A stretch of 64,000 nt of DNA from Parvularcula sp. BBD 1991-13 (GCA_001657385.1 LYSZ01000004.1:343855-407854); one strand, 5' to 3'. Shown: positions 9,570 to 19,596, counted from the stretch's first letter. Notes: generated by a model from the sequence alone, not told the origin. A program made the numbers and translations.

Positions 9570-11510
9570 TCAACGGGCGGCGCGCATCCGCGCGCGCCTG
9601 AGGTCGCGGATGAAAAAACGGGCCGGATGAAGCGCCTCGGCGACGGCGCGGTCGACGGGCGCCGGCGCGCCGGTCATGTGCGCGGCGATCATGGCGGCGG
9701 CGAGCGGCGCGGTGACGAGCCCGCGCGAGCCGAGGCCGGAAAGGACGTAAAGTCCCGGCTCGACCTCCCCGGGCGGGCCGTCGACCTGTCTGCCGGCGCG
9801 CAGCCCGTCATAGGCGCCCCCGTAAAACCCCCAGGCCGGAACCGGGCCGACGACCGGCAGCCTGTCCGGCGCGACGCAGCGCACGCTCGCCCGCGGGCGC
9901 GCGGCCGCCGGGTCGAGGCCGGCAAGCTCGGGCAGGGCGGCGCCGACGGCCGCGATATTGGCGCGGGTTCCCCGTGCGCTCGCCGCGGCTGCGTCGCCCG
10001 GCCGGCAGGGGACGTAGGTGGCGCCGATCACCGTTCCCCCGGCGCCTTTATCCGGCGCGGGCGCGGCGTAGGGGCCGAAGGCGTGCGCGTGCGCCGGTCC
10101 CGGCGTATCCGGGAAATGGTCGACCTGCCCCGCCGAGCCCGCCAGCGGGACCGATCGCATCTGCACGAAACGCAGGGCGTCGAGCCCGTTCGCGATGACG
10201 GCCGCGTCGACGCGCGCAAGGCCCGTTTCGGTCCGTACGCGCCATCCGTTCGGCTCTTTCGTCAGTTTAAGGACTTTACCGGCCTGCCGCGGGGCGTCGC
10301 CAAGCAGCGCGCGCACATAGGCCGGGGGCGCGACGACGCCGCCCTGCGGGAAAAACAGCCCGTCTTCCCGGGGGATCATCCATGTCTCGGGCAGGGCGCC
10401 GCGCGCGATCAGTTTTTTCTGCCGTATGCGTTCCTTTTCATCTCGGGCGTGGAGCAGGACGCCGCATGGATTGAACAGGAGCGCGTCGCATTCGCGTTGC
10501 AACGCCAGCAATACGCGCACCGCATGAAGATAGCTTTGCGCGTGGAAACGCCCCGCGGGCGTGTCGTCCGCGTCGAGGCGCGGCATGATGAGGCCGGCGG
10601 GATTGCCCGACGCGCCGCTTGCCGGCGTCAGGGTCTCGCACAGCACGGGCGCGAGCCCCGCCCCCGCCAGCGCGCGTACGAGGCTTGCGCCGGCGATCCC
10701 CGCGCCGATCACGGCGACGCGCGCGCCCGGCCCGAGCATGCGGGCGGGCGGGGTGTCGAACCAGGGCGCATGGGCGCGCGCGAACGGCGCCGCCGCGTCG
10801 AGCCGGCCCGTCAGCATCTCGCGTTTGCGGCCGAAGCCGGGGCGTTTTTCAACCGCGAAGCCGGCGTCCCGAAGCCCCCGGCGCACCGCGCCGGCGACGG
10901 TGAAGGTCGAGCAGGTCGCGCCCGGCGCCGACAGGCGCGCCGCCTCCCGGAACAGCGCCGGCGCCCACATCGCCGGATTTTTCGCCGGCGCGAAGCCGTC
11001 GAAAAACCAGGCGTTGATCGCGGCGTCCGCCCGGCTCAGTCCCTCCAGCGCGTCGCCGTAATAAAGCGTCAGCGAGACATCCGCACTTGGATGAAGCTGA
11101 TGAAAGCCCGGCTGCGCCGGCGGCAGGGCGTTGCGCAGCTCCGTCGACTGGCGCGCCAGCGCCGGCCAGGCCGCATGGGCGCGCGCCATGTCTTCCGTGG
11201 ACAGTGGATATGCTTCCGTCGAGAAGAAGTGCAGCCGCGCGCCTGGCGGCTTCGCCGCTTCGCTCCAGGCTTTCATCGTACACAGAAAGTTCAGTCCCGT
11301 GCCGAACCCAAGCTCGCCGACGCAAAACCGCGCCGATGTCGCGAACCGGGCGGGGAGGCCGTTGCCCGCCAGAAAAACATGCGCTGTCTCCGCCGGTCCG
11401 TCCTCAGCGAAATAGATGTCGTCGAATGCGACCGAGCGCGGGGCGGGCGGGGCCGCGCCTTCGGCGCGCCAGTCGAGCCGCGCCGGTCTGATCTTTCTGT
11501 CGTCGCTCAC
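9570..11510 (-). CDS. mnmC: bifunctional tRNA (mnm5s2U34) methyltransferase / FAD oxidoreductase
   Basis: Completes the 5-methylaminomethyl-2-thiouridine modification at the wobble base of several tRNAs. The N-terminal methyltransferase domain (about 1-230) shows ELGFGTGLNFL (SAM site) and INAWFFDGFAPAKNPAMW. The C-terminal FAD-dependent oxidase domain starts at about 245 with the dinucleotide motif VIGAGIAGASL. The start used is GTG at 11510, because GGAGA lies directly upstream and the domain begins at the usual place; an upstream in-frame start at 11606 has poor context. 646 residues, the expected length for the fused enzyme. Confidence 0.95.
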   Translation of the reverse strand: MSDDRKIRPARLDWRAEGAAPPAPRSVAFDDIYFAEDGPAETAHVFLAGNGLPARFATSARFCVGELGFGTGLNFLCTMKAWSEAAKPPGARLHFFSTEAYPLSTEDMARAHAAWPALARQSTELRNALPPAQPGFHQLHPSADVSLTLYYGDALEGLSRADAAINAWFFDGFAPAKNPAMWAPALFREAARLSAPGATCSTFTVAGAVRRGLRDAGFAVEKRPGFGRKREMLTGRLDAAAPFARAHAPWFDTPPARMLGPGARVAVIGAGIAGASLVRALAGAGLAPVLCETLTPASGASGNPAGLIMPRLDADDTPAGRFHAQSYLHAVRVLLALQRECDALLFNPCGVLLHARDEKERIRQKKLIARGALPETWMIPREDGLFFPQGGVVAPPAYVRALLGDAPRQAGKVLKLTKEPNGWRVRTETGLARVDAAVIANGLDALRFVQMRSVPLAGSAGQVDHFPDTPGPAHAHAFGPYAAPAPDKGAGGTVIGATYVPCRPGDAAAASARGTRANIAAVGAALPELAGLDPAAARPRASVRCVAPDRLPVVGPVPAWGFYGGAYDGLRAGRQVDGPPGEVEPGLYVLSGLGSRGLVTAPLAAAMIAAHMTGAPAPVDRAVAEALHPARFFIRDLRRARMRAAR

Positions 11511-11612
11511 CGCGTCTCCTTTCGACTGGCGGCATGCATAACGCGGCCAGGGCGGGAAGGAAACGGGCGGTAAAAGACGCCGGAGAAGGACGCGGGAAGA
11601 ACGCAAACCGGC

Positions 11613-11648
11613 AAAAAAACGCGCGCCGGCGGCAAGGCCGGCGCGCGG
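11613..11648 (-). terminator. rho-independent terminator after the phasin gene
   Basis: A perfect 11-bp GC stem, CGCGCGCCGGC (11620-11630) with GCCGGCGCGCG (11637-11647), a 6-nt loop and, on the minus strand, a run of seven T (11613-11619). It lies 25 nt downstream of the phasin stop codon and separates it from mnmC. Confidence 0.9.
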
Positions 11649-11672
11649 TTTCTACGCTGAAAGCAACCGTGT

Positions 11673-12212
11673 TCAGGCTTTGCCGGAGAACGGGAAGAAT
11701 TTCTCGAACGCCTTCATGTCAAAATAGCTCGTGAAAGCGCCGTCGGCGGGCGCCGCCGTTTCACGCGCCAACGCCACCGATTGCTCGGTCATGCCGCGGG
11801 CGCGCTCGATCCGGGTTTCGAACAGTTTCGAGAAATATCCGCGCTGGATTTCCAGCGCGTCGGCGACGCTTTTCGCCTGCGTCATGTCATTGGCGAACTG
11901 AACGGCGTCGGACATTTCCGTACGCGCCGCTTCCATCAGCTCGTTGTTCATGTCGGTCACGTGTTTCTGGGTTTTCTCAAGCCGGGCGCGCATTTCTTCG
12001 TTCAGCGCTTCGGCTTTTTCGCGCATCTCGTCGGCGTTGCCGGTGAAGGCGCCCATCAGGGTTTCCATCTGTTCGCGGGCCGCGTTGGCGAAACCGTCGG
12101 CGCTTGCAAACATGTTGTCGTTATTGCTTCGTATAGAGACGGATTCCGCAGCGGTCTTTCCGGTTTCGGCGGCGGTCTCCGCGGTGGTGGTCTTGCTCGT
12201 GGCAGCCGGCAT
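11673..12212 (-). CDS. phasin family protein
   Basis: 179 residues starting at the ATG at 12212, preceded by AGGAGG. The N-terminus is Thr/Ala/Lys-rich and low in complexity (1-25). The rest is one long amphipathic helix, as in phasin_2 proteins, including AREQMETLMGAF, the alternating Glu/Lys segment around EALNEEMRARLEKTQKH, and EIQRGYFSKLFETRIER. Phasins coat polyhydroxyalkanoate granules and control their size. No PHA synthase gene is in the window. The gene has its own terminator downstream. Confidence 0.88.
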   Translation of the reverse strand: MPAATSKTTTAETAAETGKTAAESVSIRSNNDNMFASADGFANAAREQMETLMGAFTGNADEMREKAEALNEEMRARLEKTQKHVTDMNNELMEAARTEMSDAVQFANDMTQAKSVADALEIQRGYFSKLFETRIERARGMTEQSVALARETAAPADGAFTSYFDMKAFEKFFPFSGKA

Positions 12213-12402
12213 TTTCAGCCTCCTATAGTCGATGTCGGATTGTGCTTGTAACGCGCGCATTACGAAAGACAGGCCGCGGCGCAGCGCATTGTGTACAGCG
12301 TTTTGTGCGCTGCAACAAGAGGCCGCGTCCGGATTTCGACGGGAATATTCGAGGCCCGGCGATAGGAGGCCCTGGCGCCGGCCGGTCCGCAGCGCCGGCC
12401 GC

Positions 12403-13671
12403 TCAGAGGCCCATCGCCCGAAGCACCGCCGCGGAGGCGTAGCCGTCCGCGGGCAGGCCGTTGTCCTGCTGCCAGGCGCGCAGCGCCGCACGCGTCCCCG
12501 CGCCGACGATGCCGTCCACCGGGCCCGGATCGTATCCGCGCGCCGTCAGCGCCGCCTGCAGCTGCTTGCGTTCGCTCAGGGACAGCGGGCGGTCGTCCCG
12601 CGGCCAGCCGGCGACGATCGCGCCGCCGGATCCGGCGGCGGCCTCGCTCAACAGCGCCACGGCGAGGGCGTATGCGGTCGAGCGGTTGTACTTCAGAATG
12701 GCGCCGAAATTGTCGAAGACGAGAAAGGCCGGCCCCTGCGAGCCCGCCGGCAGGATCAGCCGGGCGCGGCCGTTGGGGTCGTAGGCGCCGATCAGGCTCG
12801 CCCCCCGCGCCTGCTTCACGCCCATGGCGGCCCATTCGACGACCGGCTTGCGCACATTGCGGTCGGCGAGGGCGTAGTCGAAGCCCTCGGGCAGGGAGAC
12901 TTCCGCGCCCCACGCCTCGTTGCCGCGATAGCCCGAGGCGCTGAGATAGTTGGCGGTGGAGGCGAAGACGTCGCCCATGTTGCGCCAGATGTCGCGGCGG
13001 CCGTCGCCGTTATGATCGACCGCATAGGCGAGATAGGTGGTGGGAATGAACTGGGTGTGGCCCATGGCGCCCGCCCACGAGCCCTTGAGGTCGTCCCGGT
13101 CGGCGTAACCGTTCTGGATGATCTTCAGGGCGCCGATCAGCTGGCTGCGGCCGTAGCCGGTGCGCCGCCCCTCGAACGCCAGGGTGGCGAGCGCCTGGAT
13201 GGCGTCGTAATCGCCCATGATCGCCCCGTAGGACGTCTCCAGGCCCCAGATGGCGACGAGAATTTCCGCGTCGACCCCGTAAGCCTGTTCGATCAGGGAG
13301 AGCAGGTCGCGATGCTCTGCGAGCTTGGCGCGGCCGTCGGCGATGCGCCGCGCCGAGACGGCCCCGTCGAGATAGTCCCAGATCGCGCGGGAGAATTCCG
13401 GCTGGTTGTCGTTGAGTTCGTAAACGCGGGCGTTGACCGAGAGCCCGGCGAAAGCGTCGTCCATCACGTCGGCGCGCACGCCCGCCGCGGCGGCCTCGGC
13501 GCGAAAGCCGTCGAGCCAGGCCTGAAAGTCGCCCCGGCCTGCCTGCGCGCTCATTCGCTGGGGCTCTGTTCGCTGGGGATCCGGGCGCAGCGACGGCGTG
13601 TCCTGGGCAGCGAGGGGGCTTGCGGCGGCGAGGGCTGCGGCGAGGCCCAAAACAGCGAGCGGCGTTCTCAT
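12403..13671 (-). CDS. lytic murein transglycosylase (MltB-like) with peptidoglycan-binding domain
   Basis: Cleaves the MurNAc-GlcNAc bond in peptidoglycan, producing 1,6-anhydro ends, in the periplasm. 422 residues from the ATG at 13671. An N-terminal signal peptide is present (MRTPLAVLGLAAALAAAS, cleavage near LAAQ). An SLT_2 catalytic domain covers about 45-340: the active-site Glu is in IWGLETSYGAIMGDY, and GAMGHTQFIPTTY and DGRRDIWRNMGDV are typical of MltB. A C-terminal PG_binding_1 domain (about 355-420) ends with YDPGPVDGIVGAGTRAALRAWQ. The peptide has no lipobox, so it is probably soluble in the periplasm. Confidence 0.93.
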   Translation of the reverse strand: MRTPLAVLGLAAALAAASPLAAQDTPSLRPDPQRTEPQRMSAQAGRGDFQAWLDGFRAEAAAAGVRADVMDDAFAGLSVNARVYELNDNQPEFSRAIWDYLDGAVSARRIADGRAKLAEHRDLLSLIEQAYGVDAEILVAIWGLETSYGAIMGDYDAIQALATLAFEGRRTGYGRSQLIGALKIIQNGYADRDDLKGSWAGAMGHTQFIPTTYLAYAVDHNGDGRRDIWRNMGDVFASTANYLSASGYRGNEAWGAEVSLPEGFDYALADRNVRKPVVEWAAMGVKQARGASLIGAYDPNGRARLILPAGSQGPAFLVFDNFGAILKYNRSTAYALAVALLSEAAAGSGGAIVAGWPRDDRPLSLSERKQLQAALTARGYDPGPVDGIVGAGTRAALRAWQQDNGLPADGYASAAVLRAMGL

Positions 13672-14161
13672 TCCCGGCGATCCCCTTTTCCTGCCCGGCT
13701 TTTTACCCGGCCTTTCGCTGTTCGGCCATCCGCGGTCCGGGTTTGCCCGCCGGCCCTTTTTCGCAATCGCTTGCTCCGCCCCCGGCGCAATCCGTTCCGG
13801 CCGTCGACGGCTGGTTTCCGACACCGGCGAGCGGCGTTCGCGACGCCGCTGCGAAGAAGCAATAAGTCAAGCCTGTCATGGCGGCAAGGCTGGAATAAGG
13901 CGGCGTTTTCCGGACAGCGGCCCCGTCTGCGACCGGTGGCGAGGACGCGACAGCCCGCCTCATGCGACAGTCGCAACTGGAAAGACTGATAGCACAGCCC
14001 TTGCAAGCGCTGTACTAAGGTTTCAGGGCGGCGAACTTGGGTAAGAAAAAAAGAGAAAAACTCTATGACGAACGGCCCTTTTCGCCATGATTGCGCTCCG
14101 GCCTTAAATAACAAGGTAAGCCGGTCACTTTTCTATTTAACGATGAACAAGGGCTTGAATT
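13672..14161. other. 490-bp intergenic region between divergent genes
   Basis: Holds the promoter regions of the lytic transglycosylase (minus) and the TetR gene (plus). Open frames exist on both strands but show only Arg/Ala-rich sequence with no conserved pattern. The last 120 bp are noticeably AT-richer, consistent with a promoter for the TetR gene. I see no RNA gene or repeat here. Confidence 0.5.
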
Positions 14162-14794
14162 ATGGCTGTTTCAAAAGGACTGAAGGACTATCAGGACCGG
14201 GTGGCGGGGGAGAAGCGCGCCGCGGTGATGGATGCGGCGATTACGCTTTTTTTGTCGGACGGCTATGACCGCGTCTCCCTGGAGGCGGTGGCGAAGGCGG
14301 CCGGCGTGTCGTCGGCGACGGTGTACAAGCATTTTCCCACCAAGGCCGATCTTTTCGGGGGGATCATGGCCCGCCTGTGGGAAAACGAGGCAACCGGCGA
14401 GGGGGGCGTTCCGCCGGCCGGCGACCCGCGCGCGGGGCTGTTGCAGATCGGCCGGGACTACGCCGCGCTGTTGCAGCGCCAGCAGACGCTGGACCTGTAC
14501 CGGGTGATCATCGCCGAAGCGCCGCGCTTTCCGGAACTGGGCCAGGAACTCCATGAGCGCGGCAAGAAGCCATATCTCGACCGCCTGCGGGTGTACCTGA
14601 TCGGCGAAATCGAGGCGGGGCTGCTGTCGATCGATGACATACCGCTGGCCAAGCGGCAGTTTCTCGGCATGATCAACGATGTGGTGTTCTGGCCGCGGTT
14701 GCTGATCGTCGGTCTTGAAGTGACGCCGGAGGAAACGGAAAAGGTTGTCGCGGCGGCGGTTGAGACGTTCATGGCCGCCTACGCCGCGCGGTAA
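14162..14794 (+). CDS. TetR/AcrR family transcriptional regulator
   Basis: 210 residues. The N-terminal HTH domain has RAAVMDAAITLFLSDGYDRVSL followed by the recognition region AKAAGVSSATVYKHFPTKADLF (about 19-65), the classical TetR signature. The C-terminal ligand domain includes LQRQQTLDLYRVIIAEAPRFPELG, seen in the AefR-like group with a TetR_C_33-type tail. The ligand is unknown. The serine hydrolase gene starts 20 bp downstream on the same strand, so the regulator may control it together with itself. Confidence 0.93.
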   Translation: MAVSKGLKDYQDRVAGEKRAAVMDAAITLFLSDGYDRVSLEAVAKAAGVSSATVYKHFPTKADLFGGIMARLWENEATGEGGVPPAGDPRAGLLQIGRDYAALLQRQQTLDLYRVIIAEAPRFPELGQELHERGKKPYLDRLRVYLIGEIEAGLLSIDDIPLAKRQFLGMINDVVFWPRLLIVGLEVTPEETEKVVAAAVETFMAAYAAR

Positions 14795-14814
14795 CGCCGG
14801 GTTGGGAGCATGAC

Positions 14815-16284
14815 ATGAACATAACCGCGATCGTCCGCGCGCGCGTGAATGCCGCCCTGAATGCAGCCTTGCGCGCCGGCCTGCGCGAGGTCCCGGGCGC
14901 GGCCCGCCTGTATCGGCCCGCGCTGGGCGCGCTGGCGTTGTGCGCGGCGCCGGGCCTCGCCGCCGCGGCGGACGATCCGGCGCATCGTTCACTGGCCGCC
15001 GGCTACAAGGCGGCGTTCACATGCTCGGCGCATTTCAACGCCGGCCGCAGTCTGGACGAAATCGCGGGCGACGAGCTGAACCGGATCTACCCGGATTATC
15101 GCGACGCGCTGGCGAGCTTGCCCGACGCGGTGGTGGACAAGGAAACCGCGACGGTTTCGGTCGCTTTCGCCGACGGATTTCCCCCGCGCATCGCGCAGTG
15201 GCGGCCCTATCTCGGTTGCGCGCAACTGCCGTCGGGGGCGGGGATCGAGGCGGCGGGCGTCCTGCCCGAAGTCCGGGTGCGCCAGACCCGCGAGGCGACG
15301 CCGCCGCTTCCGTCCGCGCAGACCGCCGATGCGGACATCGACGCCGCGCTCGCCAGGGCCTTTGACCGCGAGACCTACGGCGCGGGCGTCGACACCTCCG
15401 CCGCCCTTGTCGTCAAGGACGGCGTGATCCTCGCCGAGCGCTACCGCGACGGCTTCGACCGGCAAACCCCGCAACGCACATGGTCCGTCGCGAAATCGAT
15501 CGCCGCGACCGTGATCGGCGCCGCGGTTCACGAGGGGATCGTTCGCGTCGGCGATCCGGCCGGGCTGTCGGCGTGGTCCGCGCCGGGCGATCCGCGCGCG
15601 GCGATCACCATGGAGAACCTGCTGCACATGTCGAGCGGGCTTGATTCAACACCCGCCGGCAACCGCACGGACGACGTCTATTTCGGCGGCGGGCGCATCG
15701 TCGATCACGCCCTGTCGCGGCGGCTGGTCGCCGCGCCGGGGACCCGGTGGCGCTACGCCAATAACGACACCATGATCGCCATGCGGGCCCTGCGCGAGGC
15801 GATGGATGACGATCGCGCCTATCTGCGGTTCCCGTTCGAGCGCGTGCTGCTTCCGATCGGCATGCGGAACACCTATCTGGAGACCGACTGGAACGGCGAT
15901 TTCGTCTTGTCGAGCCAGGTGTGGACGACCGCGCGCGATCTCGCCCGCCTTGGTCTTCTCTATCTCAACGACGGCGTATGGAACGGCCGGCGCATCCTGC
16001 CCGAAGGGTGGGCGGGTTTTGTGGCGGCGCCGGCGCCGGACCAGCCCGGCCCGCGCCGCGACGGGACGCCGCGCCCCGGTTACGGCGCGCAGTTCTGGCT
16101 GTTCGGCGAGGCGGACGGCCTGCCCTCCGGAACCTACGCCGCGATGGGCAACAGGGGCCAGTATCTCGTGATTGTCCCTGAACGGAACGTCCTGATCGTG
16201 CGGCGCGGGTTCGACGACAATGGCGGCGCGCGCTTCGACATCGCCCGCTTCGCCGCGGACATGCTCGCCGCGATTCCGCAATAG
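14815..16284 (+). CDS. serine hydrolase of the beta-lactamase / 6-aminohexanoate-dimer hydrolase family
   Basis: A 489-residue penicillin-binding-protein-like hydrolase, probably exported: a hydrophobic segment ends at GLAAAADD (about residue 52). A preceding family-specific region covers 53-170. The catalytic domain has the S-x-x-K motif WSVAKS (Ser224, Lys227) and the Y-x-N motif RYANND (Tyr314, Asn316). The downstream GAQFWLFGE and YAAMGNRGQYLVIVP segments supply the third motif. Similarity is to amide/ester hydrolases such as NylB rather than to true class C beta-lactamases. The substrate cannot be told from sequence. It follows the TetR gene closely. Confidence 0.85.
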   Translation: MNITAIVRARVNAALNAALRAGLREVPGAARLYRPALGALALCAAPGLAAAADDPAHRSLAAGYKAAFTCSAHFNAGRSLDEIAGDELNRIYPDYRDALASLPDAVVDKETATVSVAFADGFPPRIAQWRPYLGCAQLPSGAGIEAAGVLPEVRVRQTREATPPLPSAQTADADIDAALARAFDRETYGAGVDTSAALVVKDGVILAERYRDGFDRQTPQRTWSVAKSIAATVIGAAVHEGIVRVGDPAGLSAWSAPGDPRAAITMENLLHMSSGLDSTPAGNRTDDVYFGGGRIVDHALSRRLVAAPGTRWRYANNDTMIAMRALREAMDDDRAYLRFPFERVLLPIGMRNTYLETDWNGDFVLSSQVWTTARDLARLGLLYLNDGVWNGRRILPEGWAGFVAAPAPDQPGPRRDGTPRPGYGAQFWLFGEADGLPSGTYAAMGNRGQYLVIVPERNVLIVRRGFDDNGGARFDIARFAADMLAAIPQ

Positions 16285-16303
16285 GCCGGCCCTTCGCCGG
16301 GCG

Positions 16304-18229
16304 CTAGATGCTCCAGTCGCCGTCGCTCTTGAGATAACCGTTTTCGTCGAGATAACGCACGATGATTTCGGCGGCTTCTTGCGCTGAGATATCGGCCGTG
16401 TTGACGTCGATCTCGGGGTTTTTCGGCGCTTCGTAGGCGGAATCAATGCCGGTGAAGTTCTTGATCTCGCCGCGCCGGGCCTTGGCGTAGAGCCCCTTGA
16501 CGTCGCGCTTCTCGCAGACATCCAGCGGCGTCGAGACGTAGACTTCGATGAACTCTCCGTCCTGGAGCAACTCCCGCGCCATGCGGCGCTCGCTCTGGAA
16601 GGGAGAGATGAACGACACCAGCGTGATCAGCCCGGCGTCGGTCATCAGCCTTGCGGTCTCGCCGACTCGGCGGATGTTTTCCACCCGGTCGGCGTCGGTG
16701 AAGCCGAGATCCTTGTTGAGGCCGTGACGCACATTGTCCCCGTCCAGCGTATAGGTGTGCCGTCCCATGTCGTGCAGGCGCTTTTCGACAAGGTTCGCCA
16801 CCGTTGACTTGCCCGACCCGGAAAGCCCGGTGAACCACAGGACGCATGGGCGCTGGTTCTTCGCAACCGCGCGCGCGGCCTTGTCCACGTCGAGGTCCTG
16901 CCAGTGGACGTTCTGGGCGCGGCGCAGGGAAAAGTCGATCAGCCCCGCGCCGATGGTCGCGTTCGAACGGCGGTCGATCAGGATGAACGAGCCGGTGCGG
17001 CGGTTGTCCTTATAGGGATCAAAAGCCACCGGCTGCGCCAGGTTCAGATTGCACACGCCGACCTCGTTCAGCTCCAGCGTCTTGCCGGATTCCTTGGCCA
17101 GCGTGTTGACGTTGATCTTGTGCTTCAGCGCCGTGATCGTGGCGGGGACGGTGCGGTTCGCAGTCTTGAGAAGATACTGGCGCCCCGGCAGCAGACAGTC
17201 CTCCGCCATCCACAACAGATGCGCCGCGAACTGGTCGGTCTGCTCGGCGGGGGCGTTGCCGGCGCAAATCACGTCGCCGCGCGAGATGTCGATTTCGTCT
17301 TCAAGGGTCAGGGTGACGGCCATGTCGGGCCGAGCCTCGGCGAGGTCGCCGTCCATGGTGACGATGCGCGCGACGCGCGATCGCTTGGCGGAGGGAAGAA
17401 CGACGATGTCGTCGCCCGGCCGGATCGAGCCGCTGGCGACCGTGCCTGAAAAGCCGCGAAAGTCGAGATTTGGCCGGTTCACCCATTGCACCGGCAGGCG
17501 GAACGGCTTGTCGCCGTGGTCCGCGCGCACGTCCGCGGTCTCAAGATACGGCATCAGCGCCGGCCCGTTATACCAGTCGGTGTGCGGACTTCTTTTCGTG
17601 ATGTTGTCGCCTTCCAGCGCCGAGATGGGAATGCAGGCGATGGAGGCGAAGTCCAGCGAGCTTGCGAAGGCGCGGTATTCCTCTTCGATTTTCCGGAATG
17701 CGTCTTCCTCGTAGCCGACGAGGTCCATCTTGTTGACGGCGAGAACGATGTGGCGGATGCCGAGGAGGGAGACGATAAAGCTGTGGCGGCGCGTCTGCGT
17801 CAGGACCCCCTGGCGCGCGTCGACCAGGATGACGGCGAGGTCCGCCGTCGATGCGCCCGTCGCCATGTTGCGCGTATACTGTTCGTGGCCCGGCGTGTCG
17901 GCGACGATGAACTTGCGCTTGTCGGTGGAGAAAAAACGGTAGGCGACGTCGATGGTGATGCCCTGTTCGCGCTCCGCCGCGAGGCCGTCCACGAGCAGGG
18001 CGAAGTCGATCTTGTCGCCCTGGGTGCCGTATTTCTTGGCGTCGTTTTTCAGCGCCGTCAATTGGTCGTCATAGATCAGCTTGGAATCGTAGAGCAGGCG
18101 CCCGATCAGCGTCGATTTGCCGTCGTCGACGCTGCCGCAGGTGATGAAGCGCAGCAGCCCCTTGTTTTCGTGGGCGCTGAGATAGTCGGCGATGTCGTCC
18201 GACGGGGCGATGAGGTTCGCTTGCGACAT
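16304..18229 (-). CDS. cysNC: bifunctional sulfate adenylyltransferase subunit 1 / adenylylsulfate kinase
   Basis: Activates sulfate: the GTPase subunit works with CysD to make APS, and the fused kinase makes PAPS. The N-terminal translation-factor-type GTPase shows [16 protein letters not shown] (31-46), [15 protein letters not shown] and NKMDL, followed by beta-barrel domains. The C-terminal APS kinase (about 450-641) shows [18 protein letters not shown] and the [10 protein letters not shown] segment. 641 residues, the normal length for the NodQ/CysNC fusion of alphaproteobacteria. The start codon overlaps the cysD stop by one base (TAATG), showing an operon. Confidence 0.97.
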   Translation of the reverse strand: MSQANLIAPSDDIADYLSAHENKGLLRFITCGSVDDGKSTLIGRLLYDSKLIYDDQLTALKNDAKKYGTQGDKIDFALLVDGLAAEREQGITIDVAYRFFSTDKRKFIVADTPGHEQYTRNMATGASTADLAVILVDARQGVLTQTRRHSFIVSLLGIRHIVLAVNKMDLVGYEEDAFRKIEEEYRAFASSLDFASIACIPISALEGDNITKRSPHTDWYNGPALMPYLETADVRADHGDKPFRLPVQWVNRPNLDFRGFSGTVASGSIRPGDDIVVLPSAKRSRVARIVTMDGDLAEARPDMAVTLTLEDEIDISRGDVICAGNAPAEQTDQFAAHLLWMAEDCLLPGRQYLLKTANRTVPATITALKHKINVNTLAKESGKTLELNEVGVCNLNLAQPVAFDPYKDNRRTGSFILIDRRSNATIGAGLIDFSLRRAQNVHWQDLDVDKAARAVAKNQRPCVLWFTGLSGSGKSTVANLVEKRLHDMGRHTYTLDGDNVRHGLNKDLGFTDADRVENIRRVGETARLMTDAGLITLVSFISPFQSERRMARELLQDGEFIEVYVSTPLDVCEKRDVKGLYAKARRGEIKNFTGIDSAYEAPKNPEIDVNTADISAQEAAEIIVRYLDENGYLKSDGDWSI

Positions 18230-19380
18230 TAGAAGTACCCCTCCTGTTTTTTCTTCTCCATGGAGGCCGACTGGTCATGGTCGATGACGCGGCCTTCGCG
18301 TTCGGAATTGCGCGCGAGCAGCATTTCCTCGATGATCTCCGGCAGGGTCGTCGCCGTGGACCGGGCCGCGCCGGTCAGCGGATAGCAGCCCAATGTCCGG
18401 AAGCGGACCATTTCGTTGCTCGGCGTCAGGCCGTCGAGCGGCATGCGGTCGTCATCGACCATGATCATGACGCCGCCGCGCGTGACGACAGGGCGCTCGG
18501 CCGCGAAATAGACGCCCGGCAGCTCGATGTTTTCGCGGTAGATGTATTGCCAGATGTCCAACTCGGTCCAGTTGGAGATCGGAAAGGCGCGGATGGTCTG
18601 TCCGTCGGAGATGCGGGCGTTGTAGATCGACCATAATTCCGGACGCTGATTTTTCGGGTCCCAGCGGTGGCCCGGCGCGCGAAAGGACAGGATGCGCTCC
18701 TTGGCGCGGGACTTTTCCTCGTCGCGCCGCCCGCCGCCGAAAGCGGCGTCGAAACCGTGCTTGTCGAGCCCCTGACGCAGGGACTGGGTCAGCATAACGT
18801 CGGTGTAGATCTGCGAGCCGTGGCTGAAGGGCGTGATCCCCTGTTTCACGCCGTCCTCGTTGACGTGCACGATCAGGTCGAACCCCAGCTCCCGCACCAC
18901 GCGGTCGCGAAACTCGATCGTCTCGCGGAAATTCCAGGTGGTGTCGATATGCATCAGCGGGAAAGGCGGCTTGCCCGGGTGGAACGCCTTGCGCGCCAGA
19001 TGCAGCATGACGGTCGAATCCTTGCCGATCGAGTACAGCATGACCGGGTTTTCGGTTTCGGCGACCACCTCGCGCAGGATGTGGATCGCTTCCGCTTCCA
19101 GGCGGTCCAGGTGGGTCATGCGCGTCGGCGAGAGGAGGGCGCCCGGCGCGGCGGCGGCGGCCGGCGTTCCGGCGGTCTTTTTCCTTGCCTGCTCGGTTTC
19201 CAGCGCGGCGAGGCGCGCCTCGGCCGTCTCCAGCGTTTTCAGGGTGCACTGCCCGCCCGCCTCGAGCCGGGCGATGGCCTTGCCGTCATTGAAGAGCTTC
19301 CGCGAGACGGTGGACAGCGACAGGTCCGCCCTGTCGGCGGTGGACTTGGCGCGGGCGATAAGGTCTTGGATGTCTGGCAT
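18229..19380 (-). CDS. cysD: sulfate adenylyltransferase subunit 2 with N-terminal HTH-like extension
   Basis: The catalytic ATP-sulfurylase subunit that forms APS from sulfate and ATP with CysN. The PP-loop domain (about 88-383) has [38 protein letters not shown] and [10 protein letters not shown], and ends GYF as usual. The protein is 383 residues, about 80 longer than typical CysD. The extra N-terminus (1-62, including [19 protein letters not shown]) looks like a small helix-turn-helix domain seen in stand-alone alphaproteobacterial proteins, followed by an Ala/Pro linker (67-85). The ATG at 19380 has GGAAAG upstream. The internal Met88 at 19119 has no ribosome site, so the fusion is probably translated. 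Confidence 0.92.
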   Translation of the reverse strand: MPDIQDLIARAKSTADRADLSLSTVSRKLFNDGKAIARLEAGGQCTLKTLETAEARLAALETEQARKKTAGTPAAAAAPGALLSPTRMTHLDRLEAEAIHILREVVAETENPVMLYSIGKDSTVMLHLARKAFHPGKPPFPLMHIDTTWNFRETIEFRDRVVRELGFDLIVHVNEDGVKQGITPFSHGSQIYTDVMLTQSLRQGLDKHGFDAAFGGGRRDEEKSRAKERILSFRAPGHRWDPKNQRPELWSIYNARISDGQTIRAFPISNWTELDIWQYIYRENIELPGVYFAAERPVVTRGGVMIMVDDDRMPLDGLTPSNEMVRFRTLGCYPLTGAARSTATTLPEIIEEMLLARNSEREGRVIDHDQSASMEKKKQEGYF

Positions 19381-19481
19381 TGGGATCTTTCCCACAACAG
19401 GTTCGACGAATTCGGCGCATATGGCAGGGGCGTGGGACGAGCGCAAGACGTTTTTTGTGAAATTGTGGGGTTAATCCCACA
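19381..19481. promoter_or_regulatory. two inverted repeats upstream of cysD
   Basis: TGGGATCTTTCCCA (19381-19394) directly abuts the cysD start codon, and TGTGGG-6 nt-CCCACA (19464-19481) lies about 85 bp upstream. Both share the half-site TGGG/CCCA. They are candidate operators for the sulfate-activation operon. The binding protein is unknown; the HTH-like extension of CysD itself is one possibility. Confidence 0.4.
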
Positions 19482-19596
19482 TTAAGCGACCATTTTCCTG
19501 TTGCACCGTCCTTTCACGAGCGCTTTGCATGACGACGCAGGATCCCGGGCGCTGCGGCAATCTGTCAGCTCGATTTCCTGTCCTTCTTATCTGATA

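Noticed and set aside
9507..11573. Plus-strand open frame of 688 codons opposite mnmC
   Set aside because: Arg/Gly/Ala-rich shadow; the minus strand encodes a complete MnmC with both domains.
13668..14114. 148-codon minus-strand open frame upstream of the lytic transglycosylase
   Set aside because: It ends inside the transglycosylase start region and is rich in Arg and Gly without a pattern.
14815..16284. Beta-lactamase antibiotic resistance gene
   Set aside because: The S-x-x-K and Y-x-N motifs are shared by many esterases and amidases; overall features fit the 6-aminohexanoate-dimer hydrolase group better.
18229..19119. Shorter CysD starting at the internal Met88
   Set aside because: No Shine-Dalgarno precedes it, and the upstream codons form a folded-looking domain in frame with a good ribosome site.
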